Part shown: one piece after another, positions 44,598 to 52,612 of the stretch
Position numbering within the stretch: the stretch's first letter is position 1
How the letters are laid out: each line of letters opens with the position of its first letter
Origin: CAYRTV01 sp964505785
GTDB taxonomy: Bacteria > Acidobacteriota > Aminicenantia > Aminicenantales > Aminicenantaceae
NCBI GenBank assembly: GCA_964505785.1
Contig: CAZDJZ010000002.1
Coordinates: 62,001-126,000, forward strand
Length of the DNA stretch: 64,000 bases
Direction of reading: 5' to 3'
Translations under genes and position numbers: made by a program
Notes under the pieces: model-generated
Database searches by the model: none
Seen by the model: only the letters and a program-made list of their open reading frames with translations
What the model was told of the DNA's origin: nothing

Positions 44598-44753
44598 TCT
44601 ATTTCAAATCTCAAAGCTGATAACCAACGAAGTTTTGATGAATTCAGCGAAGTATTCTCATGAAAACGGAGATTCGCTTAAGCCGGACCCGAATGCCGCT
44701 TAATGAGTTTGCCGCCAATGAAATCTTCCCGTAGAGGATGTGTGGAACAAAGG

Positions 44754-46100
44754 CTAAGTGCCGGCGATTGTCATTTCTGCGACTTGAAGCGTAGGGCCGG
44801 ATACGGAGCTTCGGAATGTTAAGTCATTTCCGACAACAACCGGCTGTTTCAAAATGTGTCCTAAGTTGCCTGCAATGGTTATTTCAGAAACCGGATAGAG
44901 TATCCGGCCGTTTTCCACCCAAAGGCCGTATGCACCCCGGGAAATATCTCCGGTTACCGGGTTGAGCCCATGTCCGATTGTTCGGACTAAAATCAAACCC
45001 CTATCCAGCGATGAAATGATTTTTTGCGGAGTGTGTGTTCCTTTTTCCAAATAAAAATTATTAGGGCCGACTCCTTTACCCTGTGCATTGCCGGTTGAGG
45101 CTAAATTCAATTTTCTCGCGGCATAGGTATTGCATAAAAAGTTTTCAAGTTTTCCCTTAGCAAGGACCTTTGTTTCCCGGCAAGGAACGCCTTCCGAATC
45201 AAAAGGAGCACTGCCAAGTTTTCCCGGCATTGTTCCGTCATCGATAACCGTCCATTCCGGAACAGCGATTTTCTTTCCTAATTGATCGGAAAGGAAAGAA
45301 GCGCGTTGATAGACTGAAAGACCGGACACGCATGTAAAAAGAAAGCCTAGAAGCCAGGATGTCATATTAGGCTCAAAAATGACCGGAATGTTTTTTGTCC
45401 CGATTTTCTTTGGGTTCATCAGACGAACGGTCCTTCGAACAGCAGTGCGGGCGATATCTTCAGGACGCTCCATTCCATTTAAAAACCGGGAAGTGGACGA
45501 CCAATATCCTTCGACGCGATTATCTCCGCTTCCTCCCTGTAATCCCAGGCCTAGATGGAAAAAAGTTTCTTTATATTCGCCGGAAAAACCTTTTGAGTTA
45601 GCCAGAAATGAGCGGCTTTCCTGTGATTCAAAGGAAGCACCCAGTGAATTGGTGATATGGGAGTCTTCCCGCCCCAGGTTTTCTGTTTCAAGGGCCATTT
45701 TGATGCCGAGGTCGGTTGAAATTCCGGCAATTTCAGGGTCATAAATCCTGAGGGACCCGGGGGCATGGGTTAAACTCGATGCTTCAGGCAATCCGGCGTG
45801 GAGATCGGGTTCTGAAAGCTCGGCCCTTTTTATCGCGCGTTTCACCAGCTGTTTTAAAGTGGATTTGGACAAATCAGATGTCGCTGAAACGGCGCTGCAT
45901 TGATTCTTAAGCAGCCGTAAGCTCAAATGGCGGGAAACAGCACGGGTTAAGTTTTCAATGCGCCCCATCCGGACATCAATTTCCAGGTGGTCACTTTCAG
46001 AAACCGCGGCTTCGATCTCGTCGGCGCTTTCTTTTCTGCCGTAATCAACAAGCCATTCTGCTAATTGAATAAGGGACGATTTTTCCGGGATTGTCTTCAT
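44754..46100 (-). CDS. pmbA: PmbA/TldE-type subunit of the TldD/TldE metalloprotease
   Basis: The 448-aa product is the non-metal-binding partner of the TldD/TldE protease. It has the family layout (SDHLEIDVRMGRIENL near the start, NPVTGDISRGAYGLWVENG near the end) but lacks an HEXXXH motif. The heterodimer degrades unfolded or modified peptides; in E. coli it processes microcin B17 precursor and the CcdA antitoxin. Its ATG overlaps the stop of the tldD-like gene by four bases, so both are co-translated. No peptide-natural-product precursor is visible nearby. Confidence 0.88.
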   Translation of the reverse strand: MKTIPEKSSLIQLAEWLVDYGRKESADEIEAAVSESDHLEIDVRMGRIENLTRAVSRHLSLRLLKNQCSAVSATSDLSKSTLKQLVKRAIKRAELSEPDLHAGLPEASSLTHAPGSLRIYDPEIAGISTDLGIKMALETENLGREDSHITNSLGASFESQESRSFLANSKGFSGEYKETFFHLGLGLQGGSGDNRVEGYWSSTSRFLNGMERPEDIARTAVRRTVRLMNPKKIGTKNIPVIFEPNMTSWLLGFLFTCVSGLSVYQRASFLSDQLGKKIAVPEWTVIDDGTMPGKLGSAPFDSEGVPCRETKVLAKGKLENFLCNTYAARKLNLASTGNAQGKGVGPNNFYLEKGTHTPQKIISSLDRGLILVRTIGHGLNPVTGDISRGAYGLWVENGRILYPVSEITIAGNLGHILKQPVVVGNDLTFRSSVSGPTLQVAEMTIAGT

Positions 46101-47533
46101 GTCTGTCCTCCCACGGTCATACGGCTGATTTTTATAGTGGGACAGCCATCAGTAACTGGAACCGATTGTCCTTCTTTCCCGCATGTTCCTGTTGGAAGGC
46201 CGAAGGCGAGGTCTCCGCCTACCCGTTCCACTTTTCTCAAAATATCCAAATTGCTGCCGATAAGCGTGGCTTGTTTGACCGGAGCGGTCAATACACCATC
46301 TTCGATCAGCCGCCCCGAACTCAGGGAAAAAGTGAATCTTCCCGAATCTTCAACCTGTCCGCCCTGGAATCTTTGGGCGTAAATTCCTTTCTTGACAGAG
46401 CGGATGATTTCTTCCGGGTCATATTCTCCATTATCGATATAAGTATTGCTCATCCTTGGAATTGGAATACAGGAATAATCCTCCCTGCGCCCGTGGCCTG
46501 TCAAATCCATGTTCATTTCCGCGGCGGAAAGACGGTCCTGCAGCAAACCGGTGATGACTCCTTGATGGATAAGAAGATTTTTTTGGGGAACGGTTCCCTC
46601 ATCATCCAGGTTATAGCTTCCACGGAAACGGGGGATAGTTGGGTCGTCATAAATATTGACTTGTTCCGTCCCTATTTTTTTACCAAGCTTATCATGGAAA
46701 ACCGAGGTTTTTTTCCGGATGAAATCAGCTTCCAGCAAATGGCCTACGGCTTCGTGAATCAAAACGCCGCTGTCTCCCGGTGCAAGGATTACGGGCATTT
46801 CACCAGCCGGCGCAGGCCGGGCTTCCAGTAAAGTCACGGCTTCTTCTGCAGATTCTTCACCGATTTTTTCCGGTGGGTGCGAAGAGAAATAGTCTAATCC
46901 AACTCGGCCGCCGTCTCCAGAATAACCGGCTTCTTTAATCCCTTTGTCATCAGCAATGGTAATACAGGTGAGTTTTAAAATCGGCTTCCGGTCAAAAGCC
47001 TTTAATCCCAGAGAATTCCAGATACCGGAATATTGAACCTGGTCAACCAGCATAACATTGGATTTGTGAATACGGGAATCGGTACGGAAGGCGGCTTGAT
47101 AGGTTTTTTGGACAATGCTGATTTTTTTTTCCGGGGAATTTTCAAAATCCGGCGAAGAATAAAGCTGAATGCCCGTTGGCTGAGAAAATGATTCGATCGC
47201 TGAAAATTGTTTTTTCCCAGTAGCAATTGCCGCTGCAGTGAGAGAAGCGTCCCGTATGGCGCGGGGCGTTAACCGGTTGGTATAACCGTATCCGGTTTGG
47301 TCCTTATAAATGACCCGGACGCCTAAGCCCTGGCTGATAACTTCTGATGTTTCCTTGATGATGTCATCTTCCATACGTACGGAATGATAGACCCTGTATT
47401 CCAGGAAAATTTCCGAAAATTCTCCTCCCCGGGATAAAGCAATTTCTAAAAACCGGGAAATATCTTTTTCGGAAATTTGTTTTTTCCTCAGAAGATCTAT
47501 GAGAAATAAATAAGGTTGATTCACATTTGTCAT
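46097..47533 (-). CDS. tldD: TldD-type metalloprotease subunit
   Basis: A 478-aa protein with the TldD zinc motif HEAVGH (in SGVLIHEAVGHLLEAD) and the C-terminal Cys ligand region GTCGKEGQSVPV. Other family motifs, GSYNLDDEGTVPQKNLLI and PRMSNTYI, are present. It should form the catalytic half of a cytosolic protease with the overlapping PmbA-like product. The ribosome binding site is weak. A repeat terminus (TTGAATAATTCAGGTTAAAT) lies 68-87 bases upstream of the start. Confidence 0.9.
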   Translation of the reverse strand: MTNVNQPYLFLIDLLRKKQISEKDISRFLEIALSRGGEFSEIFLEYRVYHSVRMEDDIIKETSEVISQGLGVRVIYKDQTGYGYTNRLTPRAIRDASLTAAAIATGKKQFSAIESFSQPTGIQLYSSPDFENSPEKKISIVQKTYQAAFRTDSRIHKSNVMLVDQVQYSGIWNSLGLKAFDRKPILKLTCITIADDKGIKEAGYSGDGGRVGLDYFSSHPPEKIGEESAEEAVTLLEARPAPAGEMPVILAPGDSGVLIHEAVGHLLEADFIRKKTSVFHDKLGKKIGTEQVNIYDDPTIPRFRGSYNLDDEGTVPQKNLLIHQGVITGLLQDRLSAAEMNMDLTGHGRREDYSCIPIPRMSNTYIDNGEYDPEEIIRSVKKGIYAQRFQGGQVEDSGRFTFSLSSGRLIEDGVLTAPVKQATLIGSNLDILRKVERVGGDLAFGLPTGTCGKEGQSVPVTDGCPTIKISRMTVGGQT

Positions 47534-47631
47534 TTTTCCGCCTTAACCAGCCGGTCCAGAACGGCTTCATTCTTTGCCCTTTTCATCTGCATTGATTCTG
47601 TTGAATAATTCAGGTTAAATAAAAGAAGAGA

Positions 47632-48792
47632 TTAAATTTCTCCGGAGACAGCGAGCAAGCGTATTTCTTTGATGGTCTTTCCTTTCAGACCAAGCTTATC
47701 GATGGTCCGGCCGTTTTGCCAGAAATCTTTATCCCGCATTATGGAAGCTATATGAATAACAAATTTGATGGTGGGCGTATCGACTTTCAGCATATCTCCC
47801 AGGGATGACAAGGCAACAAGGCTCATGGGGACATCTTCATCTATGTAGCGGTGGTGCAGGCGGTCAGGTGCTTTAATACCGATATATCCCGGATTGTCAT
47901 GGATGGATTCATATAGATTTTTCCCGGTGGCACTGTATGCCGTATAAAGCCAATTTCTGGCGCTCATCGCCTTTATTCCCAAGGCGGCGGCAACGGCCAG
48001 CCGTTCTTCATCAAGTTTCTCCAGAACTTTGGACACAGATTCACTCGCGCCTTGTATGTAGTATTCAAAGTCACCGTGGGTTTCTTCGATCCAGGCGGCG
48101 TTCAAAACCGTCAAGGCAGGATGAAAAATAGCACCAATATTATCAAAACTCGTTTTAAACACATTGTCGCCGGGAACAAACTGGGGAAACGCCCGGTTCA
48201 GGACCTTCAATACCCCTGGGATCCAGTAAGCGGGGAGAGTGGCAAGGGGCACTGCATTTTTTATTCCGAATATCCGGGCCTGCGCCGGTCCGATGGCACG
48301 GGAGGCATATAGAAATGTTTGGGATTCGGCCAGAAAAGGAATGTTTTTCACTCCTTCCTCCCGCAGTGTCTGGAAGAATTCCAAGGCGCCGCAAGTGCGT
48401 CCGGGATTTAAAATGACTATCTGGTTTTCTTTTAAGTAGGGAGCACAGGCTTTGGCCATGAAGCGGTGTCCGGTTGCAGGGACTACAACCATCAATACAT
48501 CCGAATCTTTAATGCATTCTTCAATATTGGTGGAAGCCAATTTGACCTTTCCGAATCCTTTAACTTCTCCTTCGACTTTGATGCTGCCGCGATTCGCAAC
48601 GGGTCTTATTTTGTTTTCACCCCGGTTATACAATTTTACCGGAAAGCCCATGATCGCCAAATGCCCGGCCATTGCCAGGCCGCCATGACCAGCTCCCATT
48701 ACACAGAATTTGATTTCTTTATCTTTTTTTTGTAAAAGTTCTTTCAGATACTTTTTTCGCCTTAAATCAGCTTCCGCACTTCTTTTTACCAT
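47632..48792 (-). CDS. NAD/NADP octopine/nopaline dehydrogenase family protein
   Basis: The 386-aa protein begins with a Rossmann fold (VMGAGHGGLAMAGHLAIMGF) and the NRGENK segment expected after beta-2, followed by VVVPATGHRFMA. The C-terminal half has the opine dehydrogenase helical domain, including the catalytic-type NIGAIFHPALTVLNA motif with its conserved His. Such enzymes reductively condense an amino acid with an alpha-keto acid, or the reverse. The actual substrates are unknown. The ATG at 48792 has GGAAATG-type binding sequence upstream. A 162-base AT-rich spacer without clear features separates it from the next gene. Confidence 0.88.
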   Translation of the reverse strand: MVKRSAEADLRRKKYLKELLQKKDKEIKFCVMGAGHGGLAMAGHLAIMGFPVKLYNRGENKIRPVANRGSIKVEGEVKGFGKVKLASTNIEECIKDSDVLMVVVPATGHRFMAKACAPYLKENQIVILNPGRTCGALEFFQTLREEGVKNIPFLAESQTFLYASRAIGPAQARIFGIKNAVPLATLPAYWIPGVLKVLNRAFPQFVPGDNVFKTSFDNIGAIFHPALTVLNAAWIEETHGDFEYYIQGASESVSKVLEKLDEERLAVAAALGIKAMSARNWLYTAYSATGKNLYESIHDNPGYIGIKAPDRLHHRYIDEDVPMSLVALSSLGDMLKVDTPTIKFVIHIASIMRDKDFWQNGRTIDKLGLKGKTIKEIRLLAVSGEI

Positions 48793-48954
48793 GTTGCATT
48801 TCCTTATATATAATTTTCATGAATACTTCAGATTGAAATACCCGTATTCCCAAATAAATACCATAAACAAAAAAATGGAAATTACAAAAAATATCTCTTT
48901 TGAACTTATTTTATTAAATACAAGAGACAATGGCAAATAAAATATTTATCAGTG

Positions 48955-49983
48955 TCATCCGGTGGGGGTACTGCTTCTCCGGCGTGCAAAGGGGAGATAC
49001 AGGGCAAGAAGGCTCAGTATCCCCAGGAAATATTCAAAGAGGTTGGTGATAAGGTGGACTCCGATTCCGGAAATAACGGCCAGGTTGGGCGAAAAATTCA
49101 TAAGGCGTAAAGTTAATGCCCAGGCCGACTCCCAGGTCCCGAATCCTCCGATGCCTTTTATGGGCAATACAGAAGTCAATTCCGCTCCTGTAACGCCCAG
49201 GACCGATTTGAAAAAGTTGCTTAATTCCATGCTGAATCCATGTTGGCGCAGAAGAGCGAAGAGCAAAGAAAATAAAGTTGCGTATTTAGCCAGGCGTATG
49301 GCCAAAGATAAATGAAACAGCCGCCAGTAAATCCGTCGTTTTCGGATATTTTTCAAGTCCACTATTGTTATGCGGATTTTTTCCAAGAGAGTTGCCGCCC
49401 ATTTCTTATCTTCCCACTCGATTTTTTTTATTGCCTTTTGTAAGAGCCGGTGAACCCACTGGATCAGAGGTATGAGGTACCAGAAAATTAAAAAAATAAC
49501 TGAGAAAAAAACCAGGGAAATGCCCATCAGAAAAGGACCGGAAATAGCTTGGGCCCCAAATCCGACTAAAAGCAAAGACACGACCAGAAAGGGGCTTAAT
49601 GTAAGAAAATCAAGTAAAAAAGCCGAAACAAATGAAGAAGCGGCAGATTCAAAGGTGAATTTAAGCCGCCGGTTCAAAATATATATATAAGACAGCGATC
49701 CAAGACGGGCCGGCAGCAAATCAACAAACATATTACGGATAAAGGTGACCATAAGAATTTGAATCCAGGAAATCCGTCGGGGGATAAGCAGGATTTTATA
49801 TCTCCATGCTCTGAGAAAGCTTCCCATTATCGAAAAACACAAAAACAGAATGAGGGCGGGACTGTATATATTTTGAAAGGTAAGAAGCAATTCTTCGCCT
49901 GAAATCTGGCGGAATAACCACCAAAGCAATAAAACTGAGAGAACAAGAGAGATGGAAAATGACAGGATATGCTTGGATTTCAT
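48955..49983 (-). CDS. Flippase-like integral membrane protein (UPF0104/LPG-synthase TM region)
   Basis: A 342-aa polytopic protein with about eight membrane segments. It matches the lysylphosphatidylglycerol synthase transmembrane-region family: RAWRYKILL after TM2, the FIRNMFVDLLPARLGSLSY segment, and the late PIKGIGGFGTWESAWAL motif. Members are thought to move lipid-linked molecules across the inner membrane, and here the aminoacyl-transferase domain is absent. It is a single gene; function otherwise open. The minus-strand start lies about 130 bases from the divergent nadC gene. Confidence 0.85.
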   Translation of the reverse strand: MKSKHILSFSISLVLSVLLLWWLFRQISGEELLLTFQNIYSPALILFLCFSIMGSFLRAWRYKILLIPRRISWIQILMVTFIRNMFVDLLPARLGSLSYIYILNRRLKFTFESAASSFVSAFLLDFLTLSPFLVVSLLLVGFGAQAISGPFLMGISLVFFSVIFLIFWYLIPLIQWVHRLLQKAIKKIEWEDKKWAATLLEKIRITIVDLKNIRKRRIYWRLFHLSLAIRLAKYATLFSLLFALLRQHGFSMELSNFFKSVLGVTGAELTSVLPIKGIGGFGTWESAWALTLRLMNFSPNLAVISGIGVHLITNLFEYFLGILSLLALYLPFARRRSSTPTG

Positions 49984-50034
49984 GCCGTTATATTAACGTG
50001 AACCTTTTTTCATGTCAATTTGTCCCGGCGATCT

Positions 50035-50056
50035 ATTTAGCCTGGAATAATTGAAC
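50035..50056. repeat. Dispersed repeat end upstream of nadC
   Basis: ATTTAGCCTGGAATAATTGA matches the dispersed terminus core TTAGCCTGAATTATTCAT with a few changes. It lies about 60 bases before the nadC ATG, in the short spacer shared with the divergent flippase-like gene. Confidence 0.45.
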
Positions 50057-50113
50057 TTTTCCCCCCGGTGTTATATCATCATCTTTTATGAACACGGTCA
50101 GGAAGGAAATGCT

Positions 50114-50941
50114 ATGAACCATGAAATTGATGACATAATCGACCGGGCCTTGCACGAGGACATGCCGGAGGGAGATATCACATCCGAATCAGTGATTCCA
50201 GCGGACGCCCAATCCCTGGCTCTGATCTGGGCTAAACAGTCCGGTGTGTTAGCCGGCATTGAGGTAGCAGAGAGGGTTTTCAAAAAGATCGACGGACGCA
50301 CCAGTGTGAAGATTTTAATTCCGGATGGCACAGCGCTCCAATATGGAGATAAGATTGCGGAGATCCGCGGGCGTTCTGTTTCGCTTCTCAAGGGAGAGAG
50401 AACCGCCCTTAATTTTCTCCAAAGAATGTCCGGAATTGCGTCTATTACCCGTAAATATATAGACGCCGTCAAAGGAATAGATGTTAAAGTTCTGGATACA
50501 CGCAAGACCACTCCCGGGATGAGAGTCCTGGAGAAATATGCAGTTAAAACCGGAGGCGGAACCAACCACCGGATGAGCCTTTCAGATATGGTCATGCTTA
50601 AAGACAACCATATTCAGCAGGTAGGGTCCATTCAAAAAGCTGTATCGGCAGCCCGGAAAAGTATTCCTGCTGGAATTCAAGTTGAAGTCGAAACCTCCAC
50701 CCTCGATGAAGTCAAGCAGGCGGTTTCAAGCGGAGCGGATATTATTATGCTGGATAACATGACTCCGGAGGAAGTCAGCCGGATCGTTTCATGGATCAAG
50801 GGACGCGTTCCCTTGGAAGTATCCGGAATGGTCTCCCTGGAAAATATTCGCAAATATGCGGAAACAGGGGTTGATATGATTTCCGTGGGAGGTTTGACCC
50901 ACTCTTATTTTTCTTTAGATATTGCCATGGATTTTAAGTGA
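50114..50941 (+). CDS. nadC: Nicotinate-nucleotide (quinolinate) phosphoribosyltransferase
   Basis: A 275-aa NadC. It has the N-terminal HEDMPEGDITSE motif, the active-site RKTTPGMR and KYAVKTGGGTNHRMSLSDMV blocks, LKDNHI, and the C-terminal SGMVSLENIRKYAETGVDMISVG. It converts quinolinate and PRPP to nicotinate mononucleotide in de novo NAD synthesis. I chose the ATG at 50114 with AAGGAAA upstream; an ATG at 50051 would add 21 residues unlike the family. It is followed by nadB after only six bases; nadA is not in this window. Confidence 0.95.
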   Translation: MNHEIDDIIDRALHEDMPEGDITSESVIPADAQSLALIWAKQSGVLAGIEVAERVFKKIDGRTSVKILIPDGTALQYGDKIAEIRGRSVSLLKGERTALNFLQRMSGIASITRKYIDAVKGIDVKVLDTRKTTPGMRVLEKYAVKTGGGTNHRMSLSDMVMLKDNHIQQVGSIQKAVSAARKSIPAGIQVEVETSTLDEVKQAVSSGADIIMLDNMTPEEVSRIVSWIKGRVPLEVSGMVSLENIRKYAETGVDMISVGGLTHSYFSLDIAMDFK

Positions 50942-50947
50942 ATTCAA

Positions 50948-52522
50948 ATGAAAAAAAATAGTATTATTGAAACGGATGTATTGATTATCGGATGCGGAAT
51001 TGCCGGTTCCAGTGCAGCCCTGGAAGCAGCCGAAAGCGGTCTTAAGGTTCTGATTGTCTCTAAATACAACCAGCTCGAGGAATCCAATACCTATTATGCA
51101 CAAGGCGGGATTGTTTCGCTCGGAAGAGGCGACAACCCTGAGCTTTTGATGAAAGATATCATAGAAACCGGAGACGGCATAAATAATCCGGATGCTGTCA
51201 AGGTTTTATCCATGGAAGGAAAAAAGTTAGTGGATAAGATCCTAATCAGTGCATTGAATATTCCCTTTACCCGCACATCCCCGGATGAACTCGACTATGC
51301 CCAGGAAGCCGCTCATTCCCGCCGCCGTATTCTGCATGTTAAAGATACGACCGGACGCACTATTGAAGAAAAATTTATTGAGAAGTTAAAGACGTATTCC
51401 AACGTGATTTTTCTAGCCGGGCATACCGTGGTGGATCTGCTGACTGTTCCGCATCATGCGAAAAATCCACGATTGTTTTACAAGGAGCCTCGCTGTATCG
51501 GTGCCTATGTTTTGGATAACCAGACCCGGGAGGTCAAGACAATTGTTGCTCCGTACACAGTGCTGGGGACAGGAGGATGCGGGCGGATTTACTTGTACAC
51601 ATCCAATCCTGCAGGATCAATTGGAGACGGATACGCCATGGCTTACCGGGCGGGAGCCGTTATCATAAATATGGAATATATTCAGTTCCATCCTACTTCG
51701 CTCTTTCATAGGGATGCGGAATCTTTTTTAATATCCGAAACGGTGCGGGGGGAAGGAGCGCGTCTGAAGACGAAAGATGGCCGCCTGTTTTTGAAGGACT
51801 ATAACGGGCAGAAAGAAATGGCTCCCCGAGATGAGGTCACACGTGCGATTTATGAAGAGATGATTAACAGCAATTCCAACTATGTGGAGCTGGATTTGGC
51901 TTCTTATACGGACATTGACATAAAAAAGCGATTTCCAAATATTTACAAAACATGTATGCAGTATGGAATCGACATTACCCGCGAACCCATTCCCGTGGTG
52001 CCTGCGGCTCATTACTGTTGCGGAGGAGTTTTAGTGGATACTTTTGGGCAAACCACTTTAAAGTCTCTGTATGCGGTTGGAGAGACGGCATGTGCGGGTG
52101 TGCACGGAGCCAATCGCCTGGCTTCCACTTCTCTTTTAGAAGGCTTGGTGTGGGGAACCCGGGCAGCTCAGCACATAGTTTCTCATTTTAATACCAGTCT
52201 TTCATATGATCCCAAAGATATTCATGAATGGTATTATCCTGAAGAGGGAGAGGAAATTGATCCGGCCCTGATCAATCAAGACTGGCTGACTATCCGCAAC
52301 ACCATGTGGAACTATGCCGGCATTATCCGGACTATGAAACGTTTGGACCGGGCGCGCGCAGATCTTGATTACTTGAATCACCGGATCCAAAAATTTTATA
52401 AAGAAGCCCGGATGGATGATAAGGTTGTTGGGCTCAAGCACGGCATTCAAACCGCTATGTTGATTACCAACGCAGCGTTAAACAATCCGGTCAGCCGGGG
52501 AGCACATTATATAAAGAAATGA
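50948..52522 (+). CDS. nadB: L-aspartate oxidase
   Basis: The 524-aa flavoprotein carries the FAD dinucleotide motif VLIIGCGIAGSSAALEAAE, the SNTYYAQGGIVS sequence typical of NadB, the HPTSL and RGEGARL active-site regions, and AAHYCCGGVLVDTFGQT with YAVGETACAGVHGANRLAS near the end. It oxidises aspartate to iminoaspartate, the first step to quinolinate. In oxygen-poor cells fumarate can serve as acceptor. It forms an operon with nadC; the quinolinate synthase gene must lie elsewhere. Confidence 0.95.
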   Translation: MKKNSIIETDVLIIGCGIAGSSAALEAAESGLKVLIVSKYNQLEESNTYYAQGGIVSLGRGDNPELLMKDIIETGDGINNPDAVKVLSMEGKKLVDKILISALNIPFTRTSPDELDYAQEAAHSRRRILHVKDTTGRTIEEKFIEKLKTYSNVIFLAGHTVVDLLTVPHHAKNPRLFYKEPRCIGAYVLDNQTREVKTIVAPYTVLGTGGCGRIYLYTSNPAGSIGDGYAMAYRAGAVIINMEYIQFHPTSLFHRDAESFLISETVRGEGARLKTKDGRLFLKDYNGQKEMAPRDEVTRAIYEEMINSNSNYVELDLASYTDIDIKKRFPNIYKTCMQYGIDITREPIPVVPAAHYCCGGVLVDTFGQTTLKSLYAVGETACAGVHGANRLASTSLLEGLVWGTRAAQHIVSHFNTSLSYDPKDIHEWYYPEEGEEIDPALINQDWLTIRNTMWNYAGIIRTMKRLDRARADLDYLNHRIQKFYKEARMDDKVVGLKHGIQTAMLITNAALNNPVSRGAHYIKK

Positions 52523-52612
52523 AAAACCGAATGATTATTATTTTGTGTTTTTTATAACATCCTTTATAATAGCTGAAAATTATATTTTGGACTTTTAGAA
52601 GCGGAGACAAGA

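Noticed and set aside
46091..46831. Long plus-strand open frame antisense to the tldD-like and pmbA-like genes
   Set aside because: It lies fully opposite strongly supported coding sequence and its translation shows no domain; it is an antisense shadow.
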